Source: Mycobacterium bohemicum DSM 44277 (GTDB lineage: Bacteria > Actinomycetota > Actinomycetes > Mycobacteriales > Mycobacteriaceae). From it: 64,000 bases of DNA. This document shows, piece after piece, positions 16,510 through 25,461 of the stretch (position 1 is its first letter; every line of letters starts with the position of its first letter). The DNA is taken from positions 174,504-238,503 of the forward strand of contig NZ_CSTD01000004.1 in the NCBI RefSeq assembly GCF_001053185.1, given 5' to 3'. The position numbers were made by a program, and so were the translations under genes. The notes below the pieces were generated by a model. It was not told the DNA's origin. It did not search any database and was given only the letters and a program-made list of their open reading frames with translations.

Positions 16510-17295
16510 TCAGGACACCGCGAGCAGCCGGTAGAGCCCGATCAGCCCGACCACGACGATGGTGCCACGCAGCGCGGTCGGCGAGAGCCGGCGCCCGTAC
16601 CGCGCCCCGACGAATCCCCCGAGCAGGGAGCCGGCCGCGATCAACGCGGCCGCCGACCAGCTGATCCGGCCGAAAGCAACCACCGAATATGCAACGGCAG
16701 CAACGCAATTGACCACCAGCGCCAACAGGTTCTTGGCCGCGTTCATCCGCTGCACCGATTCCGGCAGCAACGCGCCCATGACGCCGACCAGCAGGATGCC
16801 CTGGGCCGCGGTGAAGTAGCCGCCGTAGACACCGACCGCGAACGTGCCGAGCACCAGGACAGCCATCCGTCCCGGCGTGATGTGCTCGGGTGAACGTCCC
16901 GCCACCTCGGCGCGCCGGGCGGTCCAGGACTGGATCCGCGGCCCCGCGACCACCAGGACCAGCGCCAGAATCAGCAGGACCGGCACGACTTCGGCGAACA
17001 CCTTCTCGGGCAGATGCAGCAGCAGGAAGGCGCCCAGCACCGCGCCCGCCAGCGACGCCGGCAGCTGCCAGCGCAGCCGGTTACCCTGGCCGCGCAGTTC
17101 GGCGCGGTAGCCCCAGGTGCCCGACACGCTTCCGGCCACCAGGCCGACCGCGTTGGACATCGTGGCGGTCACCGGCGGGTAGCCGAGGGCCACCAGCGTC
17201 GGGAACGTGATGAGGGTGCCGGACCCGACCAGCGCGTTGATCGCGCCGGCGCCGAACCCGGCCACGCCGATCAGGAGCATCTGGGAGAACAGCAC
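16510..17295 (-). CDS. TauE/SafE-family membrane transporter
   Basis: 261 residues from GTG 17295 (an ATG at 17280 also works). About eight hydrophobic helices and a family repeat: GAINALVGSGTLITFPTLVA near the start, VTATMSNAVGLVAGSVSGTW, and in the second half GVYGGYFTAAQGILLVGVMG with AAKNLLALVVNCVAAVAYSV. TauE/SafE proteins export sulfite or sulfonates or other anions; the substrate here is unknown. It converges with the GCS2 gene with only 2 bp between stops. Confidence 0.85.
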   Translation of the reverse strand: MLFSQMLLIGVAGFGAGAINALVGSGTLITFPTLVALGYPPVTATMSNAVGLVAGSVSGTWGYRAELRGQGNRLRWQLPASLAGAVLGAFLLLHLPEKVFAEVVPVLLILALVLVVAGPRIQSWTARRAEVAGRSPEHITPGRMAVLVLGTFAVGVYGGYFTAAQGILLVGVMGALLPESVQRMNAAKNLLALVVNCVAAVAYSVVAFGRISWSAAALIAAGSLLGGFVGARYGRRLSPTALRGTIVVVGLIGLYRLLAVS

Positions 17296-17344
17296 TAAGG
17301 GAAAACCCTAGTCTGCCGCCAAGATTCGACGCGAAGGCCCCCGG

Positions 17345-18277
17345 TCAGAGGGCCGGCGCCTCCGGGCCCCGGTCCACGCCGGTCCGCAGCTTGACCGACG
17401 CCGAGTACGCGCTGCTGCGGAACCGCAGGACCGGGTCGTCGGAGGGTTCGATGCCGTCGGTCACGCGCATCGGGTCGAACACCACGATGTCGTCGCCGTG
17501 CTCGCGTTCGGTGTCGATCTTGGTGACCTCGAAGTTGCCGGCGATCACGGTCTCGGTGCCGCGCCAGGCCGCCGAGGGATCGACCGTGGAGTCGCCCGGC
17601 CCGGCGATCTGCACGACGAAGTCGAACCGCACCGGCGCGGCGGTGAGGCGATGGTTGAGCTCGTGGTGCAGGAAGTCCGGGTCCTTGCGGCGCGCGGCCG
17701 AGGCGGACAGGAACTCTTCCCCGGCCACCGGGCGCAGGTGGTAGCGGACGAACCGGGAGCTGCCGTCGGCGGCGGTCCAGCGGAAGGCGTGCAGGCCGTG
17801 GTAGGAGACGGTGGCGTAGCTGGCCGGAACCCGGTTGGCGTCCCGCAGAATCGGCAGCGCGCCCACCAGGCGGGGGTGGGTGAGGAAGTACGCACCCATC
17901 CGCACCGGCATCGTCGGACCGGGCCGCATGGCCTTGAGCAGGTCGACGAATCCGTCGGGGGTGCTGGAGACGAACAGCCGGGCGGTCTGCGTCGACACGT
18001 CGGTGGTGGACCCGTCGGGCAGGGTGAGTTTGACCGCCAGGCCGCGCACCCCAGGCTGGCCGTCGGGTTGGGCGGGGTTTCCCGACCCGTTGGAGAACCG
18101 GAACAGCGCCGGCACGGCCGAGCCGTCGAGGTGCTTGGCGCGGGACAGTCCGGCCGCGGCGGGACTGGCGGTGAACCTGCCGCTGTAGAGGGTGCCCTTG
18201 GCGTGCAGCGCGCGATTGCCGGGCTGCGCTCCCCCGGTGCCGCGGATCGCCTCGATCGCTTCGTCGGGAGAGACCAT
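17345..18277 (-). CDS. Catalase-related haem peroxidase (SrpA-like small catalase)
   Basis: 310 residues from ATG 18277. Catalase-core features: LHAKGTLYSGRFTAS (distal His), LFRFSNGSGNP (distal Asn region), GVRGLAVKLTLPDG, and near the C-terminus the proximal haem tyrosine in RFRSSAYSASVKLR. At ~310 residues it is a minimal catalase-fold peroxidase (SrpA/KatA-like) rather than a full catalase. Likely use: organic or hydrogen peroxide removal. It lies 17 bp downstream of the SDR on the same strand, so they probably share a transcript. Confidence 0.85.
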   Translation of the reverse strand: MVSPDEAIEAIRGTGGAQPGNRALHAKGTLYSGRFTASPAAAGLSRAKHLDGSAVPALFRFSNGSGNPAQPDGQPGVRGLAVKLTLPDGSTTDVSTQTARLFVSSTPDGFVDLLKAMRPGPTMPVRMGAYFLTHPRLVGALPILRDANRVPASYATVSYHGLHAFRWTAADGSSRFVRYHLRPVAGEEFLSASAARRKDPDFLHHELNHRLTAAPVRFDFVVQIAGPGDSTVDPSAAWRGTETVIAGNFEVTKIDTEREHGDDIVVFDPMRVTDGIEPSDDPVLRFRSSAYSASVKLRTGVDRGPEAPAL

Positions 18278-18294
18278 TTGTCGAATCTTACGGG

Positions 18295-19092
18295 CTACCC
18301 GGGAAATCCGAAGAGTTTGACGACGCCGTGATCGCGACCCGCCGTGTAGCCGCCGTCGACCGCGATGGCCTGGCCGCTGACGAACGAGGCGTCGGGTGAG
18401 AGCAGGAACGCCGCCATGGCCGCGACCTCGTCGGCCCGGCCCAGCCGCTGCAGGGCGTGCTCGGCGGTGATGGAGGCCAGCGGCTCTTCCATGCCCGGCA
18501 GGCCAAAGACGTTCTGCGCCATGGGCGTATCGATGAAGCCCGGGCAGATGGAGTTGGCCCGGATTCCGCTCGGGCCGTAGTCCAGCGCGATGTTCTTGGT
18601 GAGCAGGACCACGCCCCCCTTGGCCGCGTTGTAGGAGCTGCCGCCCGCGGTGCCCTCCAGGCCCTCGATGCTGGCGACGGTCACGACGGACCCCCGCTCC
18701 CCGCCGACGCGCGGCTGCTCGATCATCCTGGCCAGCGCGGCCTTGGCCACCAGGAACGTCCCGGTGAGGTTGATGCCGATCACCCGGTCCCACTCGCCCC
18801 GGTCGAGCAGGTGCACCGGACCGCCGCCCGCCACACCGGCCGCGTGCAGGACGCCGTCGAGGCGGCCGGACACCGCGTCGAACACCGCGCCGACCGCGGC
18901 CTCGTCGGTGACGTCGGCGGCGACGAAGCGGAAGTTCGGCCCGAGGTCGGGCGCCGGCGCGAGGTCGGCACCGACCACCCTGCCGCCCTCGGCCAGCAGG
19001 CGTTTGGCCGTGGCCAGCCCGATTCCGGACGCGGCGCCGGTGACGACAAAAGTTCGGGAGGCGGCGCGCTCGGGGTTCACCATGGCAGTCAT
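18295..19092 (-). CDS. Short-chain dehydrogenase/reductase
   Basis: 265 residues from ATG 19092 (or 19083). Classical SDR: FVVTGAASGIGLATAKRLLA, D-V-T in VAADVTDEAAVGAVFDA, HAAGVAGG (in place of NNAG), SVVTVASIEGLEGTAGG with the Ser, Tyr-x3-Lys in SYNAAKGGVVLLTKN, and PGFIDTPMAQ. Probably oxidises a secondary alcohol with NAD(P). Divergent from the acyl-CoA synthetase gene at 19164 across 71 bp, so the two may be co-regulated. Confidence 0.88.
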   Translation of the reverse strand: MTAMVNPERAASRTFVVTGAASGIGLATAKRLLAEGGRVVGADLAPAPDLGPNFRFVAADVTDEAAVGAVFDAVSGRLDGVLHAAGVAGGGPVHLLDRGEWDRVIGINLTGTFLVAKAALARMIEQPRVGGERGSVVTVASIEGLEGTAGGSSYNAAKGGVVLLTKNIALDYGPSGIRANSICPGFIDTPMAQNVFGLPGMEEPLASITAEHALQRLGRADEVAAMAAFLLSPDASFVSGQAIAVDGGYTAGRDHGVVKLFGFPG

Positions 19093-19163
19093 GCTGGCAC
19101 ACGGCCTGCCGCGGGCGTCGGGCACACTCGAACGAAGAGCACACGCACAGCAGCGGAGGGGAT

Positions 19164-20726
19164 ATGTCCGACACCCGCACGGCCGGGACACTCACCGGCC
19201 TGGTCGAGCGGCACGCGCGGCTGCGGCCCGATGCCCCCGCGATCCGCTACGGCGACGTGCAGTGGTCCTGGGGCGACTGGGCGTCGCGGATCCGGCGCGC
19301 CGCCGGTGCGCTGCGGGCCGAGGGGGTGCGCCGCGGCGACCGGGTGGCGTTCCTGGACAAGAATCATCCGGCCTGCCTGGAGATCCTGTTCGCCGCGGCG
19401 TCGGTCGGGGCGGTGACGACCGTCGTGAACTGGCGGGTGGCGGGCGACGAGATGGTCCACGTCCTGCACGACAGCGGCGCGCGGCTGTTGTTCGTCGGTG
19501 CCGAGCTGCTGGCGTCGGCCGAGGCGGCGGCCGGGCGGGTACCCGGCCTGGAACGGATCGTGGTGGTGGGCGGGGACACCGATGAATACGAGTCAATGCT
19601 GACCGCGGCGTCGCCCACGGACGCCTCCGACGAGGTCGACGACGGCGACACCGCGCTGGTGATCTACAGCTCGGGCACCACCGGGCGCCCGAAGGGCGTG
19701 CTGCTCAGCCAGCGGGCGCTGGTCAACCACGCGGCCAACCTCGCGCCGGCGTTCCCGTTCGCCGAGGGGGACGCAAACCTGGTCGCAATGCCCCTCTTTC
19801 ACGTCGGGGGGATCGGCTATGCGCTGTTCGGCATCAACGCCGGGGTGCCGACGATCATCACCCGGGAACCCGACGCCGCCAGCCTGATCGGGGCGGTGCG
19901 GGCCGGCGCGACGCACGCGTTCTTCGTGCCCCCGGTCATCGCGCGGTTCCTGGACGCCGGCGACAGTGCCAGCGGCGCGATCGCGGGCCTGCGCTACATC
20001 GTCTACGGCGCCGCGCCCATGCCGTTGCCGCTGCTGCACCAGGCGCTGCAGACCTGGCCCGACACCCGCTTCGTGCAGGTGTACGGCCAGACCGAACTGT
20101 GCGGGGCGGTCACGGCGCTCAGCGATGCCGACCACCGCGACCCCGGGCGGCCGGAGCTGCGGCTGTCGGCCGGAAAAGCGGTGCTGGGCACCGAGATTCG
20201 GGTGGTGGACCCGGAAACGGGCGCCGAGGTCGCGGTCGGCGAGCCCGGCGAGATCTGGGTGCGCAGCAACCAGAACATGAGCGGGTACCTCAACCGGCCC
20301 GAGGCGACGGCCGACACGATCACGCACGACAACTGGGTGCGCACGGGGGATGTCGGCCGCCTGGACGCCGACGGCTACGTCTACGTCGAGGACCGGTTGA
20401 AGGACATGATCATCACCGGCGGAGAGAACGTGTACGGGCCCGAGGTGGAAAGCGTGCTCATCGAACATCCGGCGATCGCCGACGCCGCGGTCATCGGGGT
20501 GCCCGACGACTTTTGGGGCGAGTCCGTCAAGGCGATCGTCGTGGCCACGAAGGACTCGGGCGTCGACGCCGACGACGTCATCGTATTCTGCCGGGAGCAC
20601 CTGGCCGGCTACAAGTGCCCGCGGTCCGTCGACTTCGTCGCGTCGCTCCCCCGCAACGCCAGCGGCAAGATCCTCAAAAACGAGCTGCGCGAACCGTTTT
20701 GGCGGGGCCGCGGGAGGGGGATCTGA
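19164..20726 (+). CDS. Medium/long-chain acyl-CoA synthetase (FadD13-like class)
   Basis: 520 residues from ATG 19164. Motifs: P-loop IYSSGTTGRPKGVLLSQRAL, MPLFHVGGIGYALFG, VYGAAPMPLPLL, VYGQTELCGAVT, WVRTGDVGRLDADGYVYVED, hinge DRLKDMIITGGENVYGPEVE, and the C-terminal catalytic lysine in PRNASGKILKNELRE. It activates a carboxylic acid to its CoA thioester. Adjacent SDR and catalase-like genes do not define the substrate. Confidence 0.88.
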   Translation: MSDTRTAGTLTGLVERHARLRPDAPAIRYGDVQWSWGDWASRIRRAAGALRAEGVRRGDRVAFLDKNHPACLEILFAAASVGAVTTVVNWRVAGDEMVHVLHDSGARLLFVGAELLASAEAAAGRVPGLERIVVVGGDTDEYESMLTAASPTDASDEVDDGDTALVIYSSGTTGRPKGVLLSQRALVNHAANLAPAFPFAEGDANLVAMPLFHVGGIGYALFGINAGVPTIITREPDAASLIGAVRAGATHAFFVPPVIARFLDAGDSASGAIAGLRYIVYGAAPMPLPLLHQALQTWPDTRFVQVYGQTELCGAVTALSDADHRDPGRPELRLSAGKAVLGTEIRVVDPETGAEVAVGEPGEIWVRSNQNMSGYLNRPEATADTITHDNWVRTGDVGRLDADGYVYVEDRLKDMIITGGENVYGPEVESVLIEHPAIADAAVIGVPDDFWGESVKAIVVATKDSGVDADDVIVFCREHLAGYKCPRSVDFVASLPRNASGKILKNELREPFWRGRGRGI

Positions 20727-20867
20727 CAGGCGACACCCGCGCACGTCGACGGCCGGGCCCACTTCACCCAGGGCTTTAGACGATTTCGTCGCGGCGTTCG
20801 ACCGGGCCGGCATCGGTGACGTGCTGCGGGTCGCCGGTCACGGACAGTGGGTCGACCTCTGGCGGCC

Positions 20868-21161
20868 TCACGCAAAGGGCAGAGCGGCGGTTTCCGAGCT
20901 CTGGGACGCGTCGGCGACCAGGGCGTTGAGCTTGCTCTGCAGCGCGGCCGTGGCATCGCCCACCGGTCGGTCGCAGAAGCGGCAGTTGACGGTGAAGCGC
21001 GGCTGATCGGCCTCGTCCGGCCAGAACCGGCGCGGGCCGACGACGGCGCCGGGGTCGTACATGACGGCCTGGTGGGGCGCCTCCTTGAGGATCCTGCCGA
21101 CGGGGTGGGACTGCGGGCACTCCAGCTTGAGCACGCCGATGCCTTCTTGGTTTCCTACCAT
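20868..21161 (-). CDS. Hypothetical 97-residue protein with Cys pair
   Basis: From ATG 21161. The sequence has a CPQSHPVGRILKEAPHQAVM start region and a CRFCDRPVGDATAALQSKLN end region, suggesting one Cys and one CxxC that could form a small metal site. Coding bias is normal for the genome. I do not recognise a family. Its position, 75 bp upstream of the STAS gene in the reverse direction, does not suggest a role. The 141 bp between 20727 and 20867 hold nothing recognisable. Confidence 0.6.
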   Translation of the reverse strand: MVGNQEGIGVLKLECPQSHPVGRILKEAPHQAVMYDPGAVVGPRRFWPDEADQPRFTVNCRFCDRPVGDATAALQSKLNALVADASQSSETAALPFA

Positions 21162-21236
21162 CGCTCACCGTCCTTCGCGGCACACCCTATATCGTTCTGG
21201 GACAACGGGATAACGCGGTACGCGGTTTGGTCGGCG

Positions 21237-21545
21237 TCAGTGCGCCGCGGCTTCGATGGCGGTCAGCTCGGTCAGCCCGCTGATGGTGAACACGCGCATC
21301 AGGTGCGGCGGGGCGATGACGCGGATCTGCTCGGCGTGGGCGAACAGGGCGTTGATCGCGGAGCTGTCCAGGTACTCCACGGCGCTCAGGTCGACGGTGA
21401 GCGTCGCGCCGGGGGTCTCGGCGACGGCGCTGGTCAGCGCCCGGGTGAACCCGTCGATGTTGCTCAGATCGATTTCCCCGGCGGCGCTCAGCACGAGCTC
21501 TCCGGCGTCGCGGCGCACGGTGTCGAGAGACAGCGATGTGGCCAT
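21237..21545 (-). CDS. Anti-sigma-factor antagonist (STAS domain)
   Basis: 102 residues from ATG 21545, which shares its A with the upstream phosphatase stop (TGATG). STAS features: LVLSAAGEIDLSNIDGFTRA, LTVDLSAVEYLDSSAINALF with the Asp-Ser-Ser phosphorylation site, and VIAPPHLMRVFTISGLTELT. It is the predicted RsbV-type substrate of the SpoIIE phosphatase and HATPase kinase domains encoded immediately upstream, so the two genes form a partner-switching pair. Confidence 0.88.
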   Translation of the reverse strand: MATSLSLDTVRRDAGELVLSAAGEIDLSNIDGFTRALTSAVAETPGATLTVDLSAVEYLDSSAINALFAHAEQIRVIAPPHLMRVFTISGLTELTAIEAAAH

Positions 21546-24091
21546 CAGCTGATTCTCGCGGATAGGTGGACCGTCGTGCCAGCACTGCCGGGGCAAATAT
21601 CCACGTCGTGCATCAACGCTCGCATCAGACCGATGCCCCGGCCGCGATGGGCGGCGGTGTCCGGGTGGGGTGTCTTCCACGAGCCGGTGTCGACGATGGT
21701 CAGCTGCACCTGGTCCACCAGCGCCGACGCCCGCAGGCTGATCGTGCCCCCCGCCGTGTCGCGGTGACCGTGCTCGATGGCGTTGGCGACGGCCTCTCCG
21801 GCGGCGATGAGCACGTCGTCGGCCACCACCGCGCCCACCTTGGCCCGCTTCAACCAGCTACGCAAGGCGGCGCGGGTAGCGGCGAGGTGCTCGGCGTCGG
21901 CGGGGAATTCCAGCTCCAGCGGGGCCGGATGACGGTAGAGCAGCACCGCAACGTCGTCTTGATAGCCGTCGCCGGGGGCGAGGTCGAGCATGATGTGGTT
22001 CGCCAGATCCTCCAAGGCGGAGGCGCGGCCGTCGCGCACCAGGACGGATGCCCGGTCGATGCCGTTTTCCACCGGACTGTTGCGACGCTCGACCAGGCCG
22101 TCGGTGTAGAGCAGCAGGGTTGCGCGCGCCGGGATCGTCACGCGGGCTTCGGGACGCGGCCAGCCGGATCGGATACCCAATGGGATGGTGTGGCCGTCCT
22201 CGAGGACGCGGCTCGTGCCGTCGGCCTCGACCAGGATGGGCGGCGGATGCCCGGCGCTGGAATAGACCAGTTCGCCGGTGCCGGGGTCGAGCACCGCGCA
22301 GACTGCCGTGGTGCACCGGGCGCCGGGCAGCCGGCTGGCGAAGCGGTCCAGCCCCGTGAGGGCGGCGCGCGGGCTGGGGTTGTCGAGCAGGAGCGCGCGG
22401 CAGGCGCTGCGCAACTGCCCCATCACCGTGGCCGCCGCGAGGCCGTGGCCGACGCAGTCGCCGACGATCAGCGCGATGCGCCCGTCATCCAGGTCGACGA
22501 CGTCGTACCAGTCGCCGCCCACCTGAAGTGGCCAGCTGGCGGCCTGATAGCGCACCGCGAATCCCTGGGGCAGATGCGCCGGCCCCAGGATCGCGTGCTG
22601 CAGCGCCAGCGCGGTCTCGCGTTGCTGGTCAACCTGGTACACCCGGTGCAGGCCCTGGCCGAGCCGGCCCGCCAGCACGGTGAGCAGGGTCTGGTCCTCG
22701 AGGGTGAACGGCCGCTCCTCGGCCAGTTCGATCCACACGACGAGTACACCCACCGGGTGCTGCAGCGCGATGCCCGCCGCGCCCGGCATCGCGATGTACG
22801 GGGTGAGGAAGTCACCGTCGCGCACGGTGCTCAGGATCTTCTTGACGTGCCGCGACAGGTCGGCCCACTGCGCGGGCTCGCCGACCGCGACGACCTGCGG
22901 GTCGCCGAACGCGGTGTCCGCCGAGGACGCGTTGGTCGGGAAGGTGACGGCCAGGACGCGGCGGGCGCGCCAGAGTCGGCGCAGTTCCTCGGCCGCGGTC
23001 TTCACCGCGTCGTCGACGGTGTCGGCTTCGGCGAGTTCCTGGTTGAGCGCGTGCTGGCGGCCCGCCGCCAGCGCCAGGGCGATGGCGGCGTGTCCGGCGA
23101 AGTCGCTGACGAGCTCGAGGTATTCGTCCCCGAACGGCGGCTGCTGCGGGTCGCGGGCGACCGCGATGACGCCGAGGACGGCCTCGTCGGCGATCAGCGG
23201 CATGACGATCGCGGAGCGTTCGCCGACGTCGGTGAATCCCTCGATCGGATATTGGAAGGAGTCGGTGATCAGCGGCAGGCCGCGGCGGGCGACCCCGCCG
23301 GTCGTCGAGGCGTCCATCGGCACCTGCCTGCCGATCACCTGGGAGGCATACCGGCCCGCCGTCGCGGCCACCACCAGGGTGTCGACCTGGTCGGCGGGCC
23401 GCGCGGCCTCCCGCGGGACGAGCAGGATCGCCTGCTCCGCGCCGGCCGACTCCAGCGCCCGGTTCACGATGAGCTGCAGCGGCCCGGTCTGCGGGTCGCC
23501 CGAGAGCAGCGCCGTCGTGATCTCGCGGCTGGCCTTGGTCCACTTCGCCGATTCGCGCTCGCGCTCGAAGAGCCGCGCGTTGTCGATGGCAGCCGCGGCC
23601 GCGGTCGCCAGGGCGCGGACGGCGCCCTCGTGGGAATCGGAGAACACCCACCCCGGCCGGTCGTCGACCAGGTAGAGGCTGCCGAAGTCGGCTGCCCGCA
23701 CGATGATCGGGATGCCGAGCAGTGCCCGCATCGGCGGACCCTGGGCGAGCAGCCCGGCGGCCTGCGGATGGTCGGCCAGGTCGTCGATGCGCAGCCCGTC
23801 GCCGACCGGCAGGTCGGCGAGCCGCTTGGCGGTCGCGTCGGGCATCCCCGCCTGGACGAACGACGCCAGCGTTCCGTCGGAGCCGCGGATGCCCAGCGCA
23901 CCGTAGCGGGCGCCGGTCAGCTTCATCGCCGCGTTGACGATTCGATGCAGCGTCACATCCAGGTCCAGGTCCGACCCGATCTCGACGATGAGCCGCACCA
24001 GCTGCTCCAACTGGTCGCGCGAAGCCCGCAGCTCATCGACCTGTCGATGCATGCGGGTCGTCGAGGCGGACTCCCCCCGCGCGCTGTCCAT
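21545..24091 (-). CDS. Multidomain signalling protein: GAF domains, SpoIIE/PP2C phosphatase, HATPase kinase
   Basis: 848 residues from ATG 24091 (MDSARGESASTTRMHRQVDE); an open frame continuing upstream runs through a tRNA and is not coding. Order: short coiled coil, GAF1 (ARYGALGIRGSDGTLASFVQ), GAF2 (RRGLPLITDSFQYPIEGFTD), a third GAF-like region (~350-500), SpoIIE phosphatase (LPQGFAVRYQAASWPLQVGG, DWYDVVDLDDGRIALIVGDC with metal aspartates, VGHGLAAATVMGQLRS), then a GHKL kinase (GEAVANAIEHGHRD, LTIVDTGSWKTP, RGRGIGLMRALMHDV). It should integrate ligand or redox signals and set the phosphorylation state of the downstream STAS protein, controlling a sigma factor. It is comparable to Rv1364c but without a fused STAS domain. 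Confidence 0.9.
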   Translation of the reverse strand: MDSARGESASTTRMHRQVDELRASRDQLEQLVRLIVEIGSDLDLDVTLHRIVNAAMKLTGARYGALGIRGSDGTLASFVQAGMPDATAKRLADLPVGDGLRIDDLADHPQAAGLLAQGPPMRALLGIPIIVRAADFGSLYLVDDRPGWVFSDSHEGAVRALATAAAAAIDNARLFERERESAKWTKASREITTALLSGDPQTGPLQLIVNRALESAGAEQAILLVPREAARPADQVDTLVVAATAGRYASQVIGRQVPMDASTTGGVARRGLPLITDSFQYPIEGFTDVGERSAIVMPLIADEAVLGVIAVARDPQQPPFGDEYLELVSDFAGHAAIALALAAGRQHALNQELAEADTVDDAVKTAAEELRRLWRARRVLAVTFPTNASSADTAFGDPQVVAVGEPAQWADLSRHVKKILSTVRDGDFLTPYIAMPGAAGIALQHPVGVLVVWIELAEERPFTLEDQTLLTVLAGRLGQGLHRVYQVDQQRETALALQHAILGPAHLPQGFAVRYQAASWPLQVGGDWYDVVDLDDGRIALIVGDCVGHGLAAATVMGQLRSACRALLLDNPSPRAALTGLDRFASRLPGARCTTAVCAVLDPGTGELVYSSAGHPPPILVEADGTSRVLEDGHTIPLGIRSGWPRPEARVTIPARATLLLYTDGLVERRNSPVENGIDRASVLVRDGRASALEDLANHIMLDLAPGDGYQDDVAVLLYRHPAPLELEFPADAEHLAATRAALRSWLKRAKVGAVVADDVLIAAGEAVANAIEHGHRDTAGGTISLRASALVDQVQLTIVDTGSWKTPHPDTAAHRGRGIGLMRALMHDVDICPGSAGTTVHLSARIS

Positions 24092-24189
24092 GAATTCCAA
24101 GCTAACGGGTCGCTCGTCGGAGATTGCGCTCGGTGTCGACCTGGCGGCGTTCGGCCCAGGCCGTGGGCCCTGAACCTTGGCGGTCTGGG

Positions 24190-24261
24190 TGGTCCCGGCT
24201 GGGATCGAACCAGCGACCTTCCGCGTGTGAAGCGGACGCTCTTCCACTGAGCCACGGGACC
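24190..24261 (-). tRNA. tRNA-Val (CAC)
   Basis: Minus strand: acceptor GGTCCCG/CGGGACC, D-arm GGCTCAGTGGAAGAGC, anticodon stem TCCGC with loop TTCACAC (anticodon CAC), T-arm with GGTTCGATCCC, discriminator A. The 3' CCA is not encoded. Transcribed toward the signalling gene. Confidence 0.92.
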
Positions 24262-24438
24262 GCGCCGAGAGGCGAACGAGGTCGAAGACTAGCACGATAC
24301 CGGCATCCCAAGACGCGCCGCGTGCCCGCCGCGGACCGGCCGGCCAAGGGCCGTTAACTTTTCCGAAAGATTTGTCTGGGCCCGCTCGCGTCGACTATCG
24401 TCTTGCATCGCACCGGGCAACGATCTCGTCCGTTGCAC

Positions 24439-24511
24439 GCGGATGTAGCGCAGTTGGTAGCGCATCACCTTGCCAAGGTGAGGGTCGCGGGTTCGAATCC
24501 CGTCATCCGCT
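24439..24511 (+). tRNA. tRNA-Gly (GCC)
   Basis: Acceptor GCGGATG/CATCCGC, anticodon stem CACCT with loop TGCCAAG (anticodon GCC), T-arm GGGTTCGAATCCC, discriminator T, no encoded CCA. First of three plus-strand tRNA genes in tandem. Confidence 0.93.
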
Positions 24512-24540
24512 CGAAGGTGCAAGTGGCATCAATCCCCAGC

Positions 24541-24611
24541 GGTGGAGTGGCCGAGTGGTGAGGCAACGGCCTGCAAAGCCGTGCACACGGGTTCGATTCC
24601 CGTCTCCACCT
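24541..24611 (+). tRNA. tRNA-Cys (GCA)
   Basis: Acceptor GGTGGAG/CTCCACC, D-arm GGCCGAGTGGTGAGGC, anticodon loop CTGCAAA (anticodon GCA), T-arm GGGTTCGATTCCC, discriminator T. It lies 29 bp after tRNA-Gly, probably co-transcribed. Confidence 0.93.
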
Positions 24612-24627
24612 CCCTGTTCGAACCCAG

Positions 24628-24702
24628 GCGCGATTAGCTCAGCGGGAGAGCGCTTCCCTGACACGGAAGAGGTCACTGGTTCAATCCCAGTATCGCGCAC
24701 CA
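24628..24702 (+). tRNA. tRNA-Val (GAC), with encoded CCA
   Basis: Acceptor GCGCGAT/ATCGCGC, D-arm AGCTCAGCGGGAGAGC, anticodon stem CTTCC with loop CTGACAC (anticodon GAC), T-arm CTGGTTCAATCCCAG, then A and CCA. A T5 run (24705-24709) and a T7 run (24725-24731) follow and may end transcription. This is the last gene before a lower-GC accessory region; tRNA 3' ends are common integration sites, but I found no convincing repeat of this end downstream. Confidence 0.92.
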
Positions 24703-24965
24703 GTGTTTTTGCAGTTGAAGGCATTTTTTTGACCTGACAATGTGCGGCGCTGCCAATACGCTGTCAATCTCAGTTACCGCTGCCGAGAAGCTGGTGGCTT
24801 TTGCCGACGCGACCAACGGCAAATCGGCATTCTTCCCGGAGGTTCGCGGGCCGGGAGCTACCCTCGCGACATGGGGGATTCGAGAAGGTGTCGAGTTCCG
24901 GTTTCAAACAACATCTAGCGGCAAGCCCGCCGCGACAGATAGTTCTGGGGAGTAGGCCGGCCGCC

Positions 24966-25405
24966 GTGGACTTTCATGAATACCCCCCTGACCTGGTGAG
25001 AGCGGTCGGACTAGTGGTTATGTCGGCGGCATGGGCGGAAGATAAGGCCGGGGAATTGGTGCAGTTGACGCACCAGATAGGCGATCGGTCACGAGCAGGC
25101 CGCCAAGGGCTGGGCGGCATCTGGCAGCAGCTTGTCGAAGCGTTCGGGAACGTGGTCGCCGCTGATTTGGCCGACCGCCTAAACCGAGCGCTGTCACTTC
25201 GCAACGAGGTCATCCACGGCGTCTTTCTGGGCGGCAAGGACTCGCCCCCGTTTTGGTTCACGATGAAGCGTCAGTTCAGCAAGCGAGACCCGGCGGCCTA
25301 TGGCATGGCTGGGCAGTGGACGGTGGCAACCTCAAGGACCTCGCGCAGGAGTTCGCCGACCTTGAGAATTTGATCGATGACGAAATCAGTTATGAGTGGG
25401 TCTGA
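24966..25405 (+). pseudogene. HEPN-motif protein, probably frameshifted near its 3' end
   Basis: From GTG 24966 the product begins VDFHEYPPDLVRAVGLVVMS and is mostly helical. It carries RNEVIH at residues 79-84 (Arg79, His84), the R-x4-H motif of HEPN RNases, followed by GVF as in many HEPN proteins. The frame ends at 25373 with a low-complexity tail, but the neighbouring frame gives a natural-looking amphipathic end, GGNLKDLAQEFADLENLIDD to EISYEWV, stopping at 25405. I infer a one-base slip around 25300-25320. If there is no slip, the CDS is 24966-25373. The stretch 24703-24965 before it has no credible gene. Lower GC than neighbours. No partner nucleotidyltransferase is seen. Confidence 0.55.
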
Positions 25406-25461
25406 AGGATCGGCCCACTCGGGGGTGGGTGTCCCGCAACGAGCGTGTGCCGCTCGGCACA

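Noticed and set aside
21566..24250. 894-codon plus-strand open frame opposite the GAF/SpoIIE gene
   Set aside because: Mirror of the minus-strand gene; no motif, and it runs into the tRNA-Val gene.
24092..24295. N-terminal extension of the GAF/SpoIIE protein through the tRNA
   Set aside because: The extra residues are a translation of tRNA-Val(CAC); ATG 24091 is the natural start.
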